Below, in pieces: positions 33,656 through 43,535 of a stretch of 64,000 bases of DNA. The DNA is from CBDCFV01 sp965261795 (lineage in GTDB: Bacteria > Chloroflexota > Dehalococcoidia > Lucifugimonadales > UBA3495), in contig OZ253476.1 of the NCBI GenBank assembly GCA_965261795.1, positions 4,464,001-4,528,000 on the forward strand. The letters are read 5' to 3'. Every line of letters starts with the position of its first letter. Within the stretch, counting starts at the first letter, position 1. The notes under the pieces were generated by a model. It was given only the letters and a program-made list of their open reading frames with translations. It was not told the DNA's origin and did not search any database. Both the position numbers and the translations under genes were made by a program.

Positions 33656-34834
33656 TTAAACCATCGACTCCAACGTGTTGGCTATCCGATCGACTCCTTG
33701 CATCACCTGCTCCGCGGGAGACCGCATCAAGGCAACACGGAAGTGCCCTTCTCCGGCGTTTCCGAACCCGGAGCCGGGGGTCACCACCACGCCATGTTGG
33801 TCCACCAGCAGACCGGCCATATCCTTGGAAGAGATCTCGGCCGAATAGCGCGGGAATAGAAACGTTGCGCCTTGCGGCAGGTTGCATTGGACGCCGGGGA
33901 CCGCGTTCAGCCGGTCGGTCACCTGCGTTGCAAGTTGCTCGCATTGAGTCCGCCATTCCGCAATGTGGCCCTGCGGCCCGGTCAATGCTGCTACTCCTGC
34001 CTTCTGGATGAATGGCGAAACGAAGCTGGCGGTATGGGAGTGTATCTTCAACAGGGGTTCCAACAGCCTCTCCGGGCCAACGATGCAACCGAGCCGCCAC
34101 CCAGCCATGGAGTAGGACTTGGTGAAGGTGTAGCTGGTTAAGGTATGGTCCCACATCCCCGGCAAGGTCGCTAATGTCCGGTGAGAATTGGGCCCGTATA
34201 CGAAATATTCGTAGGTCTCATCGCAAATAACCAGAAGGTTGTTTTCCAGCGCCACTTGAGCTACCGCTTCCAACTCTTCCTGGGAGTAGACCCTTCCCGT
34301 CGGGTTGTTCGGGTTGTTGATTACCATAGCTTTGGTCCTGGGGGTAACGTACCGGCGCAAACCTTCGACGGTCAGCGTGTACTCCTCCTCTTCACTCAAG
34401 GCCACCTCCACCGGGACACCTTGGGAAAGCTCAACCTGCTGCCTAAAACTCACCCAGGTAGGCTCCACCAGCAACACTTCGTCTCCCGGGCCCACGTAGC
34501 CGTTCAGCGCGTAGTACAGTCCCTGCTTACTGCCCGGAGTCGCCAGGACGTCTACCGCCGGATCGACGGTTAACCCATTGTGCCGGGCCAGCTTCTCAGC
34601 CATGGCCTCCCCGAACTCTGGAAGGCCCTTGGGTGATTCGATATTAGTGAAGCCGTCTCGAAGGGCTTTGATGCCCGCCTCAACTATATGGGCCGGAGTG
34701 TCGTGATAAGGGCTTGACTGTCCCAAGTCAATTACGGCTTTGCCTTGCCGAACCATCTCCCTGGCCCGGTCCCCTGCGGCGACGGTGGCGGGGGGTTGGA
34801 CTGCTTCGAGTCTTGCCGCTTGCCGTTCGTTCAT
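33656..34834 (-). CDS. Class I/II aminotransferase (PLP)
   Basis: 392 residues, type I fold. NNPNNPTGRVY binds the phosphate/carboxylate region, ICDETYEYF carries the Asp pairing with the pyridine nitrogen, and the Schiff-base Lys is in SYTFTKSYSMAGWRLG. A late Arg (GHFRVALM) binds the substrate carboxylate. Probably an aspartate- or aromatic-type transaminase; specificity is not readable. Confidence 0.9.
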   Translation of the reverse strand: MNERQAARLEAVQPPATVAAGDRAREMVRQGKAVIDLGQSSPYHDTPAHIVEAGIKALRDGFTNIESPKGLPEFGEAMAEKLARHNGLTVDPAVDVLATPGSKQGLYYALNGYVGPGDEVLLVEPTWVSFRQQVELSQGVPVEVALSEEEEYTLTVEGLRRYVTPRTKAMVINNPNNPTGRVYSQEELEAVAQVALENNLLVICDETYEYFVYGPNSHRTLATLPGMWDHTLTSYTFTKSYSMAGWRLGCIVGPERLLEPLLKIHSHTASFVSPFIQKAGVAALTGPQGHIAEWRTQCEQLATQVTDRLNAVPGVQCNLPQGATFLFPRYSAEISSKDMAGLLVDQHGVVVTPGSGFGNAGEGHFRVALMRSPAEQVMQGVDRIANTLESMV

Positions 34835-34941
34835 AATTCGGCTCCTAGATGGACCACTGATTCAAGAATTCTAAAGCGGGGTCATGGTATCATACGAGCG
34901 CACCCCGATAACGCCGTCCACTCTCCGGAGACGAATTCGGA

Positions 34942-35388
34942 ATGCCCGATAGTTCGGCAAATGTTAACTTGGGTCTTCTCTGTCAGCGGTTCGGGGAAAT
35001 CAGGGACTCAATTTCCAAGCTCCGTCGATATTCTGACGTTCCGGTGGAAGAGTTTCTGATCGATGAAATTGTGGTCGCCGCGTCGAAGTATACGCTGCTG
35101 ACCGCAATAGAAGCCGCAATCTCCATATGCAACCACCTTGCAGCCAGGATGCTCAATAAGTCTCCCGACACTTACGCCGAGTGTTTCACCATATTGGCGT
35201 CCGGGGGCCTCATCACCAATGAATTGGCGGACCGATTAGCAGCCATGGCCGGATTTCGCAACTTGCTGGTCCATGTCTATGATCAAATAGACGACGGTCG
35301 GGTTTGGGAGATTTTACGGTCCGACTTACGAGACTTGGAAGAATACGTGGATGCCGTCTGCAACGTCGTTGGGCAAGGGGAGTCATGA
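34942..35388 (+). CDS. hepT: HepT-like HEPN ribonuclease toxin
   Basis: 148 residues. The DUF86/HEPN bundle carries RNLLVHVY with Arg106, His111 and Tyr113, the RxxxxHxY motif. The family cleaves RNA until its Tyr is AMPylated by MntA. GGAGA lies nine bases before the ATG. The stop overlaps the mntA start (ATGA). Confidence 0.9.
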   Translation: MPDSSANVNLGLLCQRFGEIRDSISKLRRYSDVPVEEFLIDEIVVAASKYTLLTAIEAAISICNHLAARMLNKSPDTYAECFTILASGGLITNELADRLAAMAGFRNLLVHVYDQIDDGRVWEILRSDLRDLEEYVDAVCNVVGQGES

Positions 35389-35810
35389 GTCGGCTTTTCA
35401 GGTTGTCGGCGGACGCCAAGGCGGACATCATCGAAAAACTGAAGCCGCCGTTGGAGGAGCGCCCGGAAATTTGTTTCGCCTGCTTACACGGCAGTTTTAA
35501 TGACCATGACTTAGGATTCCAGGACATCGATATCGGGGTGTGGGTAGACCCCGAAGCCGTGCCACGGGAAGCGGTCATGAAGTATGGGATCCGCCTGAAT
35601 GTCGTCCTGGATCGCCTGATTCACTATCCGGTCGACGTGACAGTCCTGAACTACACCAGCATAGGTTTCAAACATGCCGTGAGCGGCGGCCTGTTGCTGA
35701 CGGCGAAAGACATAGAGGAGTGGTACGACTTCCGCGAACGGACATGGAACGAATACTTGGACTTCGTGCCGTTCCTCCGCCAGTCCCTTTTCGACCTTGG
35801 CCGACCCTGA
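35385..35810 (+). CDS. mntA: MntA-like nucleotidyltransferase antitoxin
   Basis: 141 residues. The minimal nucleotidyltransferase motif is HGSFNDHDLGFQDIDIGV, with Gly36-Ser37 and the metal-binding Asp47 and Asp49. By analogy it transfers AMP from ATP to the toxin Tyr, silencing it. Translation is coupled to hepT through the ATGA overlap. Confidence 0.9.
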   Translation: MSRLFRLSADAKADIIEKLKPPLEERPEICFACLHGSFNDHDLGFQDIDIGVWVDPEAVPREAVMKYGIRLNVVLDRLIHYPVDVTVLNYTSIGFKHAVSGGLLLTAKDIEEWYDFRERTWNEYLDFVPFLRQSLFDLGRP

Positions 35811-35836
35811 CAGAAGCGTTCAACTCTTGATCTGAC

Positions 35837-36907
35837 ATGAACAGCTTGGACGACCCTCGGACATATTCCGCCCTGGACCCTTCGGGGATGCGTGACCGGC
35901 TGTGGGACGGGCCGCACCAGTGCGCCGAGGCTTGGCAGCAAGTCTGCGCGGCCAATCTGCCGAATTTTCCGCCCATCACGGACCATGTGGTCATCTGCGG
36001 CATGGGGGGGTCCGCTATTGCCGGTGATCTGGTGTTTGACCTGTCGGCAGCCATCGGCGGCGCCCCCGTCACGGTCGTCAGGGACTTCCGACTACCCTTC
36101 ATGCCCAACGAGAGGACCCTGGTCGTAGTATGCAGCTACTCGGGCAACACCAAGGAAACCCTCTCCATGTACCACCAAGCTGTCGAATCACCAGCCCACG
36201 TGGTGGCGATAACCGCTGGCGGCGAACTGGCTCGCTTGTCCAAGGAGCACAATACCCCGACGCTGCAAATAACCGCACAGGGCGAACCTCGCAGCGCTGT
36301 GGGCTATAACTTGATACTTCTCCTGGGACTCCTGGGGCGGCTGTACCAACCGTCATTCACCGGCGAAGAAGTGACTGCGGCGGTTGACACAATGCGCCGG
36401 CAGGTAGACTGTATTAACACCGCGGTACTCACAAAGGAGAACCCCGCCAAGCAACTGGCGGCAGCAATGAACGGCAAGCTGCCCATCATCTACGGAGGCG
36501 ACTTCTTCCACGGGATGGCTCGCCGTTGGAAGTCGCAGTTAAACGAAAACGCCAAGGTATGGGCGTTTTCCGACAGCATCCCCGAACTGCTGCATAACTC
36601 CGTCGAACCTTTTCCGGCGCCCCGATCTTCCGGCCTGGAACTGATGGCGCTGGTGCTTCAGCCCGCCGCTGAAGCCGGACCCCTAACGTACTCTTATAGC
36701 GTTGCCACCGAGATGCTCCGACGGCATGATATACCCCACCGTATCCTCACCGGCTCAGGCGGCGGCCCCTTGGCGCAGGTCCTGTCCATGCTGGCATTGG
36801 GAGACTACGTAAGCTACTACCTGGCCCTGTTAAGCGGGACTGACCCGTCACCTACGCCAAGCATCGAAGAGGCCAAGGGCCTGTTCGGAGAATTTCCCGG
36901 ATCATAG
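35837..36907 (+). CDS. Bifunctional phosphoglucose/phosphomannose isomerase
   Basis: 356 residues. Two SIS domains: ICGMGGSAIAGDL at 53-65 and VVVCSYSGNTKET at about 95-107 bind the phosphate. SQLNENAK gives the catalytic Glu and ELLHNSVE the catalytic His. It interconverts fructose-6-P with glucose-6-P and mannose-6-P. Its last six bases overlap the convergent antitoxin gene. Confidence 0.93.
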   Translation: MNSLDDPRTYSALDPSGMRDRLWDGPHQCAEAWQQVCAANLPNFPPITDHVVICGMGGSAIAGDLVFDLSAAIGGAPVTVVRDFRLPFMPNERTLVVVCSYSGNTKETLSMYHQAVESPAHVVAITAGGELARLSKEHNTPTLQITAQGEPRSAVGYNLILLLGLLGRLYQPSFTGEEVTAAVDTMRRQVDCINTAVLTKENPAKQLAAAMNGKLPIIYGGDFFHGMARRWKSQLNENAKVWAFSDSIPELLHNSVEPFPAPRSSGLELMALVLQPAAEAGPLTYSYSVATEMLRRHDIPHRILTGSGGGPLAQVLSMLALGDYVSYYLALLSGTDPSPTPSIEEAKGLFGEFPGS

Positions 36908-37189
36908 AGTTATGCGCAGTTTCATCCCCAACGCGCGGGTAATCCGCAGCACGGTGGTGAAGGACGGGTTGCCGTTTTCAGACAAGGCCTTATAGAGTCC
37001 CTCACGAGTCATACCGGCTTCCCAGGCCAAGTGGGTCATATTTCGCGCGCGGGCAATGTCATTCAGGGCGGCGCGGACTAAGGACCCGTCGCCGGGGTCT
37101 TCGTCCACGGCCGCCTCCAGATAGAGGCACACATCCTCTTTGGTTTGCAGATGTTCGGTAACATCCCAGCGGGTAAATGTTTCTGCCAA
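36902..37189 (-). CDS. HigA-like addiction-module antidote protein
   Basis: 95 residues. N-terminal FTRWDVTEHLQTKEDVCLYL and the HTH MTREGLYKALSENGNPSF are typical of the antidotes that pair with RelE/HigB-type killers. TTG start with GGAGG seven bases upstream, that ribosome site being the last codons of the toxin frame. The antidote looks intact while its toxin is frameshifted. Confidence 0.85.
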   Translation of the reverse strand: MAETFTRWDVTEHLQTKEDVCLYLEAAVDEDPGDGSLVRAALNDIARARNMTHLAWEAGMTREGLYKALSENGNPSFTTVLRITRALGMKLRITL

Positions 37190-37192
37190 GAT

Positions 37193-37491
37193 TCACCTCC
37201 GTTCCGCGGCCAACTGCTTGGCTCGCTCAATGTCGCGTTGCTGACTGTCCTTATCTCCTCCGCAAAGCAGTACGACCACGCTCGTACCTTCACGTATAAA
37301 ATAAACTCGATACCCCGGACCGACATTGATGCGCATTTCGGATATTCCGCCGCCAACGGGTCTTGTATCTGCGAAATTCCCCAGTGATACATTCCTCAGC
37401 CGGGCGTTAACCCGATCCACTGCTCGCCGGTCCGCAGATTGCGGAACCACCGCTTAAACGTGGCGCTTTCAACTACAACGATCCGGCCCAT
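37193..37491 (-). pseudogene. RelE/HigB-family toxin with a single-base frameshift
   Basis: From ATG 37491 the frame reads the normal N-terminus GRIVVVESATFKRWFRNLR; the rest of the toxin, DRRAVDRVNARLRN...GPGYRVYFIR...LCGGDKDSQQRDI, lies in another frame. The switch is at about 37430-37434, where one extra G (CGGAC to CGGGAC) would restore WFRNLRDRRAVDR, the family consensus. As written, the C-terminal part could only start at GTG 37450 without its first helix. A true null mutation or a homopolymer sequencing error are both possible. Confidence 0.8.
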
Positions 37492-37759
37492 ACTTCGATT
37501 GCAAACCACAGTTCACAGTCCTGCAAGGCACAGGTACAAGACCGCAGCCCAGCCACGCCATCATAACAGCCCTCAACGTATCCCCCGCGAAGGAGGAACC
37601 TAACCCTCGGCGCCTGGATTCCTACGCCCACCATGGCAGGGGTAACTTCCCCCGCTGGAATGCCGATTCAAATCGGTGAATACCGGAGCAACGTCCAGTA
37701 TGAGGTTGATACGGAATATATGGGATAATAGCTGGAGAGACGTGTCAGAAGAGGCCGAC

Positions 37760-39829
37760 ATGCCGGACGACCAAGTAATCAACCGAATAGCTGAACTGCG
37801 GCGGGAGATCAACCACCACAACCACAGGTACTACGTCCTGGACGACCAGACAGTGCCGGACGCCGAGTATGACCGCCTGATGGTGGAACTACGCGGGTTG
37901 GAAGAGCTGCACCCCGAGCTAATGACTCCCGATTCTCCTACCCAGCGCGTAGGGGCAGCCCCTGCCGAGGGTTTTTCTCAAGTCCAGCACCGGCTGCCCA
38001 TGCTGAGCTTGGCCAACGCCTTCAACCAAGAGGAATTGGAGGCTTGGTACAAGCGAGTGAAAGGACTGCTGGATGACGCCGACTTCGACTTGGTCTGCGA
38101 GCTCAAGATCGACGGCTTGGCAGTAAGCCTGGTCTACGAAAACGGCGTGTTGGTCCAAGGCGCAACCAGGGGCGACGGTATTACCGGCGAAGACGTCACG
38201 TCGAACCTGCGCACCATCCGCTCCATACCTCTGTCCTTGGACGGTTCCGTCCTCCCGCGTCTCGAAGTGCGCGGCGAAGTATACCTGCCCGTCGCGGAAT
38301 TCCGCAGACTTAACGAAGAGAGGGCGAAACGGGGCGAACCTCTCTATGCCAACCCACGAAACACCGGTGCCGGAAGTGTGCGTCAGTTGGACCCCAAAAT
38401 CACCGCGTCTCGCAACATGCAGATATGGGTATATTCGCTGGGCAACCCCGACGAAGTAGGAGTGCTCGAATCTCATTGGGATGCCCTTGATTTTCTGGGC
38501 AACACGGGGTTCCGCATCAATCCCGAAAACAAGTTGTGCCGCACCCTAGAGGAGGCCAGCGACTACTACTATCGCTGGCTGGAAAAGCGGCACGACCTGC
38601 TGCCCTACGAAGTTGACGGCGTAGTGATCAAAGTGTCGCCCTTCACCTACCAGGACTCTCTTGGCGTGGTGGGTCGGGAGCCCCGGTGGGCCATCGCCTT
38701 CAAGTTCCCCGCCGAGCAGGCAGTCACCAAGCTGCTGGACATTAGAATCAACGTGGGCCGCACCGGCAGCCTGAACCCTTACGCAGTGCTGGAGCCGGTA
38801 ATCGTCAGCGGCGCTACCGTGAAACAGGCCTCTCTTCACAACGAGGAGGACATCCGCCGCAAGGACATTAGAATCGGCGACTGGGTAACGGTGGAAAGAG
38901 CCGGGGACGTGATTCCACAGGTTGTTGGCCCGGTGTTGGATCATTGCCGTTTATGCCTACGTTACCCTGCCCACCGTTTATTCCACCTTAGGCAACCGGT
39001 GTTCCGGATGCCTTCCCATTGCCCTAAATGTGGTGCACAGGTAGTGAAACCGAAATCGGAAGCGATGCACCGTTGCCCCAACATATCCTGCCCGGACCAG
39101 TTTTTTGAACTACTCAAGCATTTCGTCAGCAAAGGCGCGATGGACATCGACGGATTGGGCGAGCAGTGGTGCAACATTCTCATAGAGCAGGGCTTTGTGA
39201 AAGATGTGGCTGGCCTGTACTTCCTGGATATGGCCGAGCTTCTCAAGCTGGACCGCATGGGAGAAAAACTGGCTACCAGGATAATGTCCAACATAGAGAC
39301 CAGCAAGACAAGGCCCCTGCATCGCATCCTGTTCGCTTTGGGCATACTGCACGTGGGCGGGGAAATCGCCGAATTACTGACGCAGCGGTACGCTACCATC
39401 AAGGAATTGGCAGAAGCAACTCAGGAAGAATTGACCCAAATACCGGGCATCGGACCCAAGATCGCCGAGAGCGTGGTGGAATACTTCGCAGTTCCTTATA
39501 ACCGCGCGGTCCTAGAAAAGCTGGACCGCGCCGGAGTAGAACTGTCCCACGACATCCCTGTGCTCACGGAAGCCGACCTGCCGTTGCTCGGCCAAACCTT
39601 CGTGGTCACCGGCACGTTGTCAGCCTTCCCCCGCCGGGAAGCCGAGGCGCGAATCAAAGCGATGGGCGGCGCGGTAACCTCATCCGTAACACGTAAGACG
39701 AACTACTTGGTGGCGGGCGAGTCTGCCGGCTCCAAGCTGGACACCGCCAACCGGTTGGGCACGGAAGTGCTGGATGAAGACGCTTTCCTTGCCTTGTTGG
39801 ACCAGCACTCGGCGGAGTTGGTCAATTGA
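37760..39829 (+). CDS. ligA: NAD-dependent DNA ligase
   Basis: 689 residues. The Ia domain has NHRYYVLDDQTVPDAEYD, the adenylated Lys116 is in ELKIDG, and EVDGVVIKV, a C4 zinc finger (CPKCG...CPNISC), helix-hairpin-helix repeats and a C-terminal BRCT domain (LGQTFVVTGTLSAF) follow in order. It seals nicks in replication and repair. A short insert with extra Cys and His (CRLCLRYPAHRLFH) precedes the zinc finger. The start is ATG 37760; GTG 37743 would add six residues. Confidence 0.96.
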   Translation: MPDDQVINRIAELRREINHHNHRYYVLDDQTVPDAEYDRLMVELRGLEELHPELMTPDSPTQRVGAAPAEGFSQVQHRLPMLSLANAFNQEELEAWYKRVKGLLDDADFDLVCELKIDGLAVSLVYENGVLVQGATRGDGITGEDVTSNLRTIRSIPLSLDGSVLPRLEVRGEVYLPVAEFRRLNEERAKRGEPLYANPRNTGAGSVRQLDPKITASRNMQIWVYSLGNPDEVGVLESHWDALDFLGNTGFRINPENKLCRTLEEASDYYYRWLEKRHDLLPYEVDGVVIKVSPFTYQDSLGVVGREPRWAIAFKFPAEQAVTKLLDIRINVGRTGSLNPYAVLEPVIVSGATVKQASLHNEEDIRRKDIRIGDWVTVERAGDVIPQVVGPVLDHCRLCLRYPAHRLFHLRQPVFRMPSHCPKCGAQVVKPKSEAMHRCPNISCPDQFFELLKHFVSKGAMDIDGLGEQWCNILIEQGFVKDVAGLYFLDMAELLKLDRMGEKLATRIMSNIETSKTRPLHRILFALGILHVGGEIAELLTQRYATIKELAEATQEELTQIPGIGPKIAESVVEYFAVPYNRAVLEKLDRAGVELSHDIPVLTEADLPLLGQTFVVTGTLSAFPRREAEARIKAMGGAVTSSVTRKTNYLVAGESAGSKLDTANRLGTEVLDEDAFLALLDQHSAELVN

Positions 39830-40416
39830 TCAAGTCCCGTCCCACAATGCTTGTCATCGTAGGCTTGGGCAACCCCGGCGCCCGCTACCAAGGCACACGC
39901 CACAACGTGGGGTTCCACTGCGTGGACAAACTGGGTGAGGCTTGGGGAATACGCCAGTCGGACAAGCGGGCCAAAGCGGTGTTAGGCCAAGGACACCGCG
40001 GCGGGCAGCCGGTGGTGCTGGCCAAGCCCCGCACGTTCGTGAACAACAGCGGTGAAAGCATCGCGTACCTTATGGCTCGGTTCGGGGTTAGGACGCAAGA
40101 CCTTGTGATCGTTTACGACGACATGGAGTTGGCCGTAGGCAGGCTGCGTATACGCCCCGCGGGTAGCGACGGCGGCCACAACGGTATCCGCTCCATAATC
40201 TCCACCATACAAACTCAGAACTTCCCCAGGATTCGGGTCGGCATCGGCTCACCCGCTCCCGGCGAGGACTGGGTCTCTCATGTGTTGGGCCGCTTCTCGG
40301 AGGATGAAGCCAAGGTTATCGCAGATGCAGAAGCCAGAGTGATCGAGGCCATCAATTGTATCCTGGACGAAAGCATCGACGCGGCCATGAACCGTTTCAA
40401 TAGAACACCGGAATAG
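39826..40416 (+). CDS. pth: Peptidyl-tRNA hydrolase
   Basis: 196 residues. VGLGNPGARYQGTRHNVGF has the catalytic His, and KPRTFVNNSGES, VYDDMEL and GSDGGHNGIRS follow. It recycles peptidyl-tRNA. TTG 39826 overlaps the ligA stop by four bases and has GGAG eight bases before it; ATG 39847 would trim seven residues but has no ribosome site. Confidence 0.95.
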   Translation: MIKSRPTMLVIVGLGNPGARYQGTRHNVGFHCVDKLGEAWGIRQSDKRAKAVLGQGHRGGQPVVLAKPRTFVNNSGESIAYLMARFGVRTQDLVIVYDDMELAVGRLRIRPAGSDGGHNGIRSIISTIQTQNFPRIRVGIGSPAPGEDWVSHVLGRFSEDEAKVIADAEARVIEAINCILDESIDAAMNRFNRTPE

Positions 40417-40485
40417 GCAAAGCGACCGTTCGCTCGGCTCCCTCGTTGCCCGATCTTGACCTGAAAAATCCCCTCGGCTACGCAA

Positions 40486-42459
40486 ATGGACCGTTTTATC
40501 CTTCTTTTAGCATCCCTGCTGATCGTTGGGACGATTTCCTGCTCCCGCCAGGGACCGCAGACGCCTCCTGACGTACCAGCAACGGAACCCGGCGCCTTGA
40601 CCGGCTCGACAACCCCACCGGCGACTGTCGTCGACGGTCCTATTCCGGCCACGCTCGTCGATACAAAATCAGTAGATGAAAACTCGGCGTCGGTTGCGGC
40701 CAAAGCCGCTTTCGGAGATGTGCTTACCGTCCCGCCTGACGCGGACTTGGCCAGCCTGGCCGTCGAGTTGGTCCCCAGTCTTACTTGGGAAGCGGTTAGG
40801 GATACAACCCCGCCGGTCGATCAAAACGAAGTCGGCGACATGGAGACCTTCTGGTTGATTGACTTGGTCGCGGAAGAAGCCCACCGGCCGGAGTTCGAGC
40901 TCCGGTCAATCACCGAACACGCTGATTGGTACGTACAAGCGGGCTTGGCTGTGCCTCAAGTTGACTTGACCCAAGCCACGAGCTTTTTCGAAAAAGAGGT
41001 CTACCCCCGCGTTGTCAGCACATTCGGAAAAAACCGGCACACTGGCGAGAACGGCGGTCCGCGGCTGACCATTCTCAACGCGGACATTCGTGGCGCGGGA
41101 GGCTATTTCTCATCGGACGACACACAGCCGTCCATCGTCGCGCCCTTCAGCAACCACCGGGAAATCATATACATAAACGCCGCCGTCATCCCTCCCGGCG
41201 GCCCTTCATACCAGGAAGTCATCGCCCACGAGTTGTCCCACGCTGTCCATTGGCGCCACGACCCGACCGAGGAGGCATGGGTCAACGAGGGATTGGCCGA
41301 GTACGCGATCACCGCCATAGGCGCGCCTCTAATGGCTACCCACCAATTCCTGCGAACTGGCCCTGTATCCTTGGTCCATTGGCCCTACGGCTCCAGTTCG
41401 TCAGTGGCCAATTACGGCGGAGCATCGCTGTTTATCCACTACCTTCTGGAACATTACCCCTCGAAGGGCGGCCCTCAGACCCTGATGGAGCAACCGGAGA
41501 ACGGGGCCGCCGGGGTTACGGCTTACCTGAGGAAGACAGGCTATGACGTTGCTTTTCGCGGCGTGTTCAAAGATTGGGTGGTGGCCAATTTCCTGGACCA
41601 ACCCGAAGGGAAATACGGCTACGCGGCCCTGCAAGCTAAGCCCAGGGTCCGGAAGATCATCGCCGATTTCTCTGAGTATGAATCAAGCATCCCTCAGTAT
41701 TCCGTGCAATATATTGACCTCAATGACTTCTCTGGTCCCGTCCGGGTGAGGTTCCAGGGTCAGACCGAAACTCCCCTGCTGCCCACGGAAGCAGGCCCTC
41801 AAGGCTGCTGGTGGAGCAACTCCGGAGACTCCATAAACTCTACGTTGACCGCCTCTCTGGACTTGAGGGATTTAACCCACGCCACCCTTTCCTATGAGCT
41901 GTGGTACGACATCGAGGAGGGCTGGGACTACGCCTACGTGGCGGCCTCGTTGGACGGGGGCGCAAAGTGGTCAATCCTGAACGCCCCCGGGGCCACGGCG
42001 GAAGACCCGTTCGGCAAGAACTTCGGCGCGGGCTATACTGGGAACAGCGGTGGCTGGACTACCGAATCGGTGGACCTGAGCAAGTTTGCAGGGGAGCAAG
42101 TGTTGCTGCGGTTCCAATACGTCACCGACGATGCGGCCAACGGAATGGGCTTATGCCTGCGCCAAGCCGCCGTTACAAGCGCGAACTCTCCTCAGCCCAT
42201 CGGTGACTGGCAACCGCAAGGATTCGTCCTTACCGGCAACCGGGTCCCGCAGGACTACATCGTTCAGGTGATTGAGGTGTCTGCCGAACCCCGGGTAACC
42301 ACTGTTCCCTTGGATGAAAACAACGAGGGCCGGTTTTTAGTCGAACAGCCCGAGGACCTGGAGCAGTTGGTGGTAGCGGTGGCGGCGGTGGCCCCGAAGA
42401 CTCGTCAACGGGCCGCCTACACTCTATTCTTTGAACCGCCAAGGAACTCCGAACCCTGA
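40486..42459 (+). CDS. Secreted zinc metalloprotease (M6-like)
   Basis: 657 residues. A signal peptide ends at TISCS, possibly a lipoprotein although position -3 is Thr. A Thr/Pro-rich linker follows. The zinc site is HELSH near 250 with the third ligand in NEGLAEYA about 20 residues later. After about 400 comes a beta-rich segment (DLRDLTHATLSYELWYDIEEG...WDYAYVAASLDGG) like the MAM/jelly-roll domain of immune-inhibitor A proteins. It probably degrades protein at the cell surface. It stands alone after pth. Confidence 0.75.
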   Translation: MDRFILLLASLLIVGTISCSRQGPQTPPDVPATEPGALTGSTTPPATVVDGPIPATLVDTKSVDENSASVAAKAAFGDVLTVPPDADLASLAVELVPSLTWEAVRDTTPPVDQNEVGDMETFWLIDLVAEEAHRPEFELRSITEHADWYVQAGLAVPQVDLTQATSFFEKEVYPRVVSTFGKNRHTGENGGPRLTILNADIRGAGGYFSSDDTQPSIVAPFSNHREIIYINAAVIPPGGPSYQEVIAHELSHAVHWRHDPTEEAWVNEGLAEYAITAIGAPLMATHQFLRTGPVSLVHWPYGSSSSVANYGGASLFIHYLLEHYPSKGGPQTLMEQPENGAAGVTAYLRKTGYDVAFRGVFKDWVVANFLDQPEGKYGYAALQAKPRVRKIIADFSEYESSIPQYSVQYIDLNDFSGPVRVRFQGQTETPLLPTEAGPQGCWWSNSGDSINSTLTASLDLRDLTHATLSYELWYDIEEGWDYAYVAASLDGGAKWSILNAPGATAEDPFGKNFGAGYTGNSGGWTTESVDLSKFAGEQVLLRFQYVTDDAANGMGLCLRQAAVTSANSPQPIGDWQPQGFVLTGNRVPQDYIVQVIEVSAEPRVTTVPLDENNEGRFLVEQPEDLEQLVVAVAAVAPKTRQRAAYTLFFEPPRNSEP

Positions 42460-42477
42460 TAAATCTTTCCAATCCGG

Positions 42478-42497
42478 ATTCCCACTAAAGCGGGAAT
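42478..42497. repeat. REP-like hairpin, degenerate
   Basis: ATTCCCACT AA AGCGGGAAT pairs with one mismatch; it is the same family as 24991 and 52285 and contains a possible upstream start (ATG 42496) of the next gene. Confidence 0.65.
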
Positions 42498-42519
42498 GGC
42501 GGGTGAGCGAGGCCGACCG

Positions 42520-43500
42520 ATGGTCCTGTCGCTATGCGTAGTTGGTTGCGGAGAATTCGCGCGGACGTTCGCCCGGGCCATGCAGTCCATACCCGGTCAG
42601 GTGCAACTGCTGTTCGCCAGCCGGGACTCCCGGAGGGCGGCAGACTACTCGGCGCAGTTCAATGGCATCGGCCATTTCAGCTCATATCAAGCTGCTGCCG
42701 ACGACCCCCGTGTCGACGCCATGTACATCTGCACGCCCCACCACCTGCACCTTGAGCACGGCGCAATGGCCGCTGCAGCCGGTAAGCACATATTGGTGGA
42801 AAAACCCATAGCCCGCTCCCAACATGAAGCCGCCGAGCTGATACGCGCGGCGGAGCGGGCGGGCGTAACCCTCATGGTCGCCGAAAACTACCGCTTCATG
42901 TCCGGCGTTCGCTTGGCCAAGAATTTAATAGACTCCGGGAGTATTGGCCACGTGCGGCTGGTGCAACTACAGGAGGAGGCGGAATTCAGGCCCGCTCACT
43001 GGCGGAACGACCATGATCTCAATGGCGGCGGCACATTCATGGACGGCGGCATCCACAAGGTAGACCTGTTCCGCTACTTGGCCGGTGAGCCAACGACCGT
43101 CTACGCATCCCGAGTGCCTTCGGTACAACAAGGAATAAACGCAGAGGACGGGTTGGCGATGATTGCCCGCACGGCCAACGGTGTCACCGGGATAATCAAC
43201 CATTCCTGGGCCCGGACCGCCCGGCCTCAGCCAATGTGGCTGTCGGTAACGGGTTCCGCAGGCCGCATTTACTATCAACTCGGCTCTTCCGAGTTGCTGT
43301 TCGACGACGGGCGCGGGGAACAAAAGCTGCCGTTGGAGCCGGACCACTACGGCCTGAAGCCAATGGCGCTTGAATTCTGCGCCAGCATTGCGGAAGGCCG
43401 CCCCCCGGAAACGTCCGGGGCTGAAGGCCTGGCAGACGTTATGGTAGTCTTAAAGGCCTACGAGTCCATGGAAACGGGACAGGCCGTCCCTGTGATCTAA
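42520..43500 (+). CDS. GFO/IDH/MOCA family oxidoreductase
   Basis: 326 residues. A Rossmann start, CVVGCGEFARTFARAM, then VEKPIAR (the EKP motif) and DGGIHKVDLFRYLAGEP with the catalytic Lys/His region. Probably an NAD(P)-dependent sugar or inositol dehydrogenase. The start is ATG 42520 (GAGG seven bases upstream); ATG 42496 lies in a repeat hairpin. Confidence 0.85.
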   Translation: MVLSLCVVGCGEFARTFARAMQSIPGQVQLLFASRDSRRAADYSAQFNGIGHFSSYQAAADDPRVDAMYICTPHHLHLEHGAMAAAAGKHILVEKPIARSQHEAAELIRAAERAGVTLMVAENYRFMSGVRLAKNLIDSGSIGHVRLVQLQEEAEFRPAHWRNDHDLNGGGTFMDGGIHKVDLFRYLAGEPTTVYASRVPSVQQGINAEDGLAMIARTANGVTGIINHSWARTARPQPMWLSVTGSAGRIYYQLGSSELLFDDGRGEQKLPLEPDHYGLKPMALEFCASIAEGRPPETSGAEGLADVMVVLKAYESMETGQAVPVI

Positions 43501-43535
43501 ACATCTGGCCTTTATCCTTCCGCATACCTTGAGGC

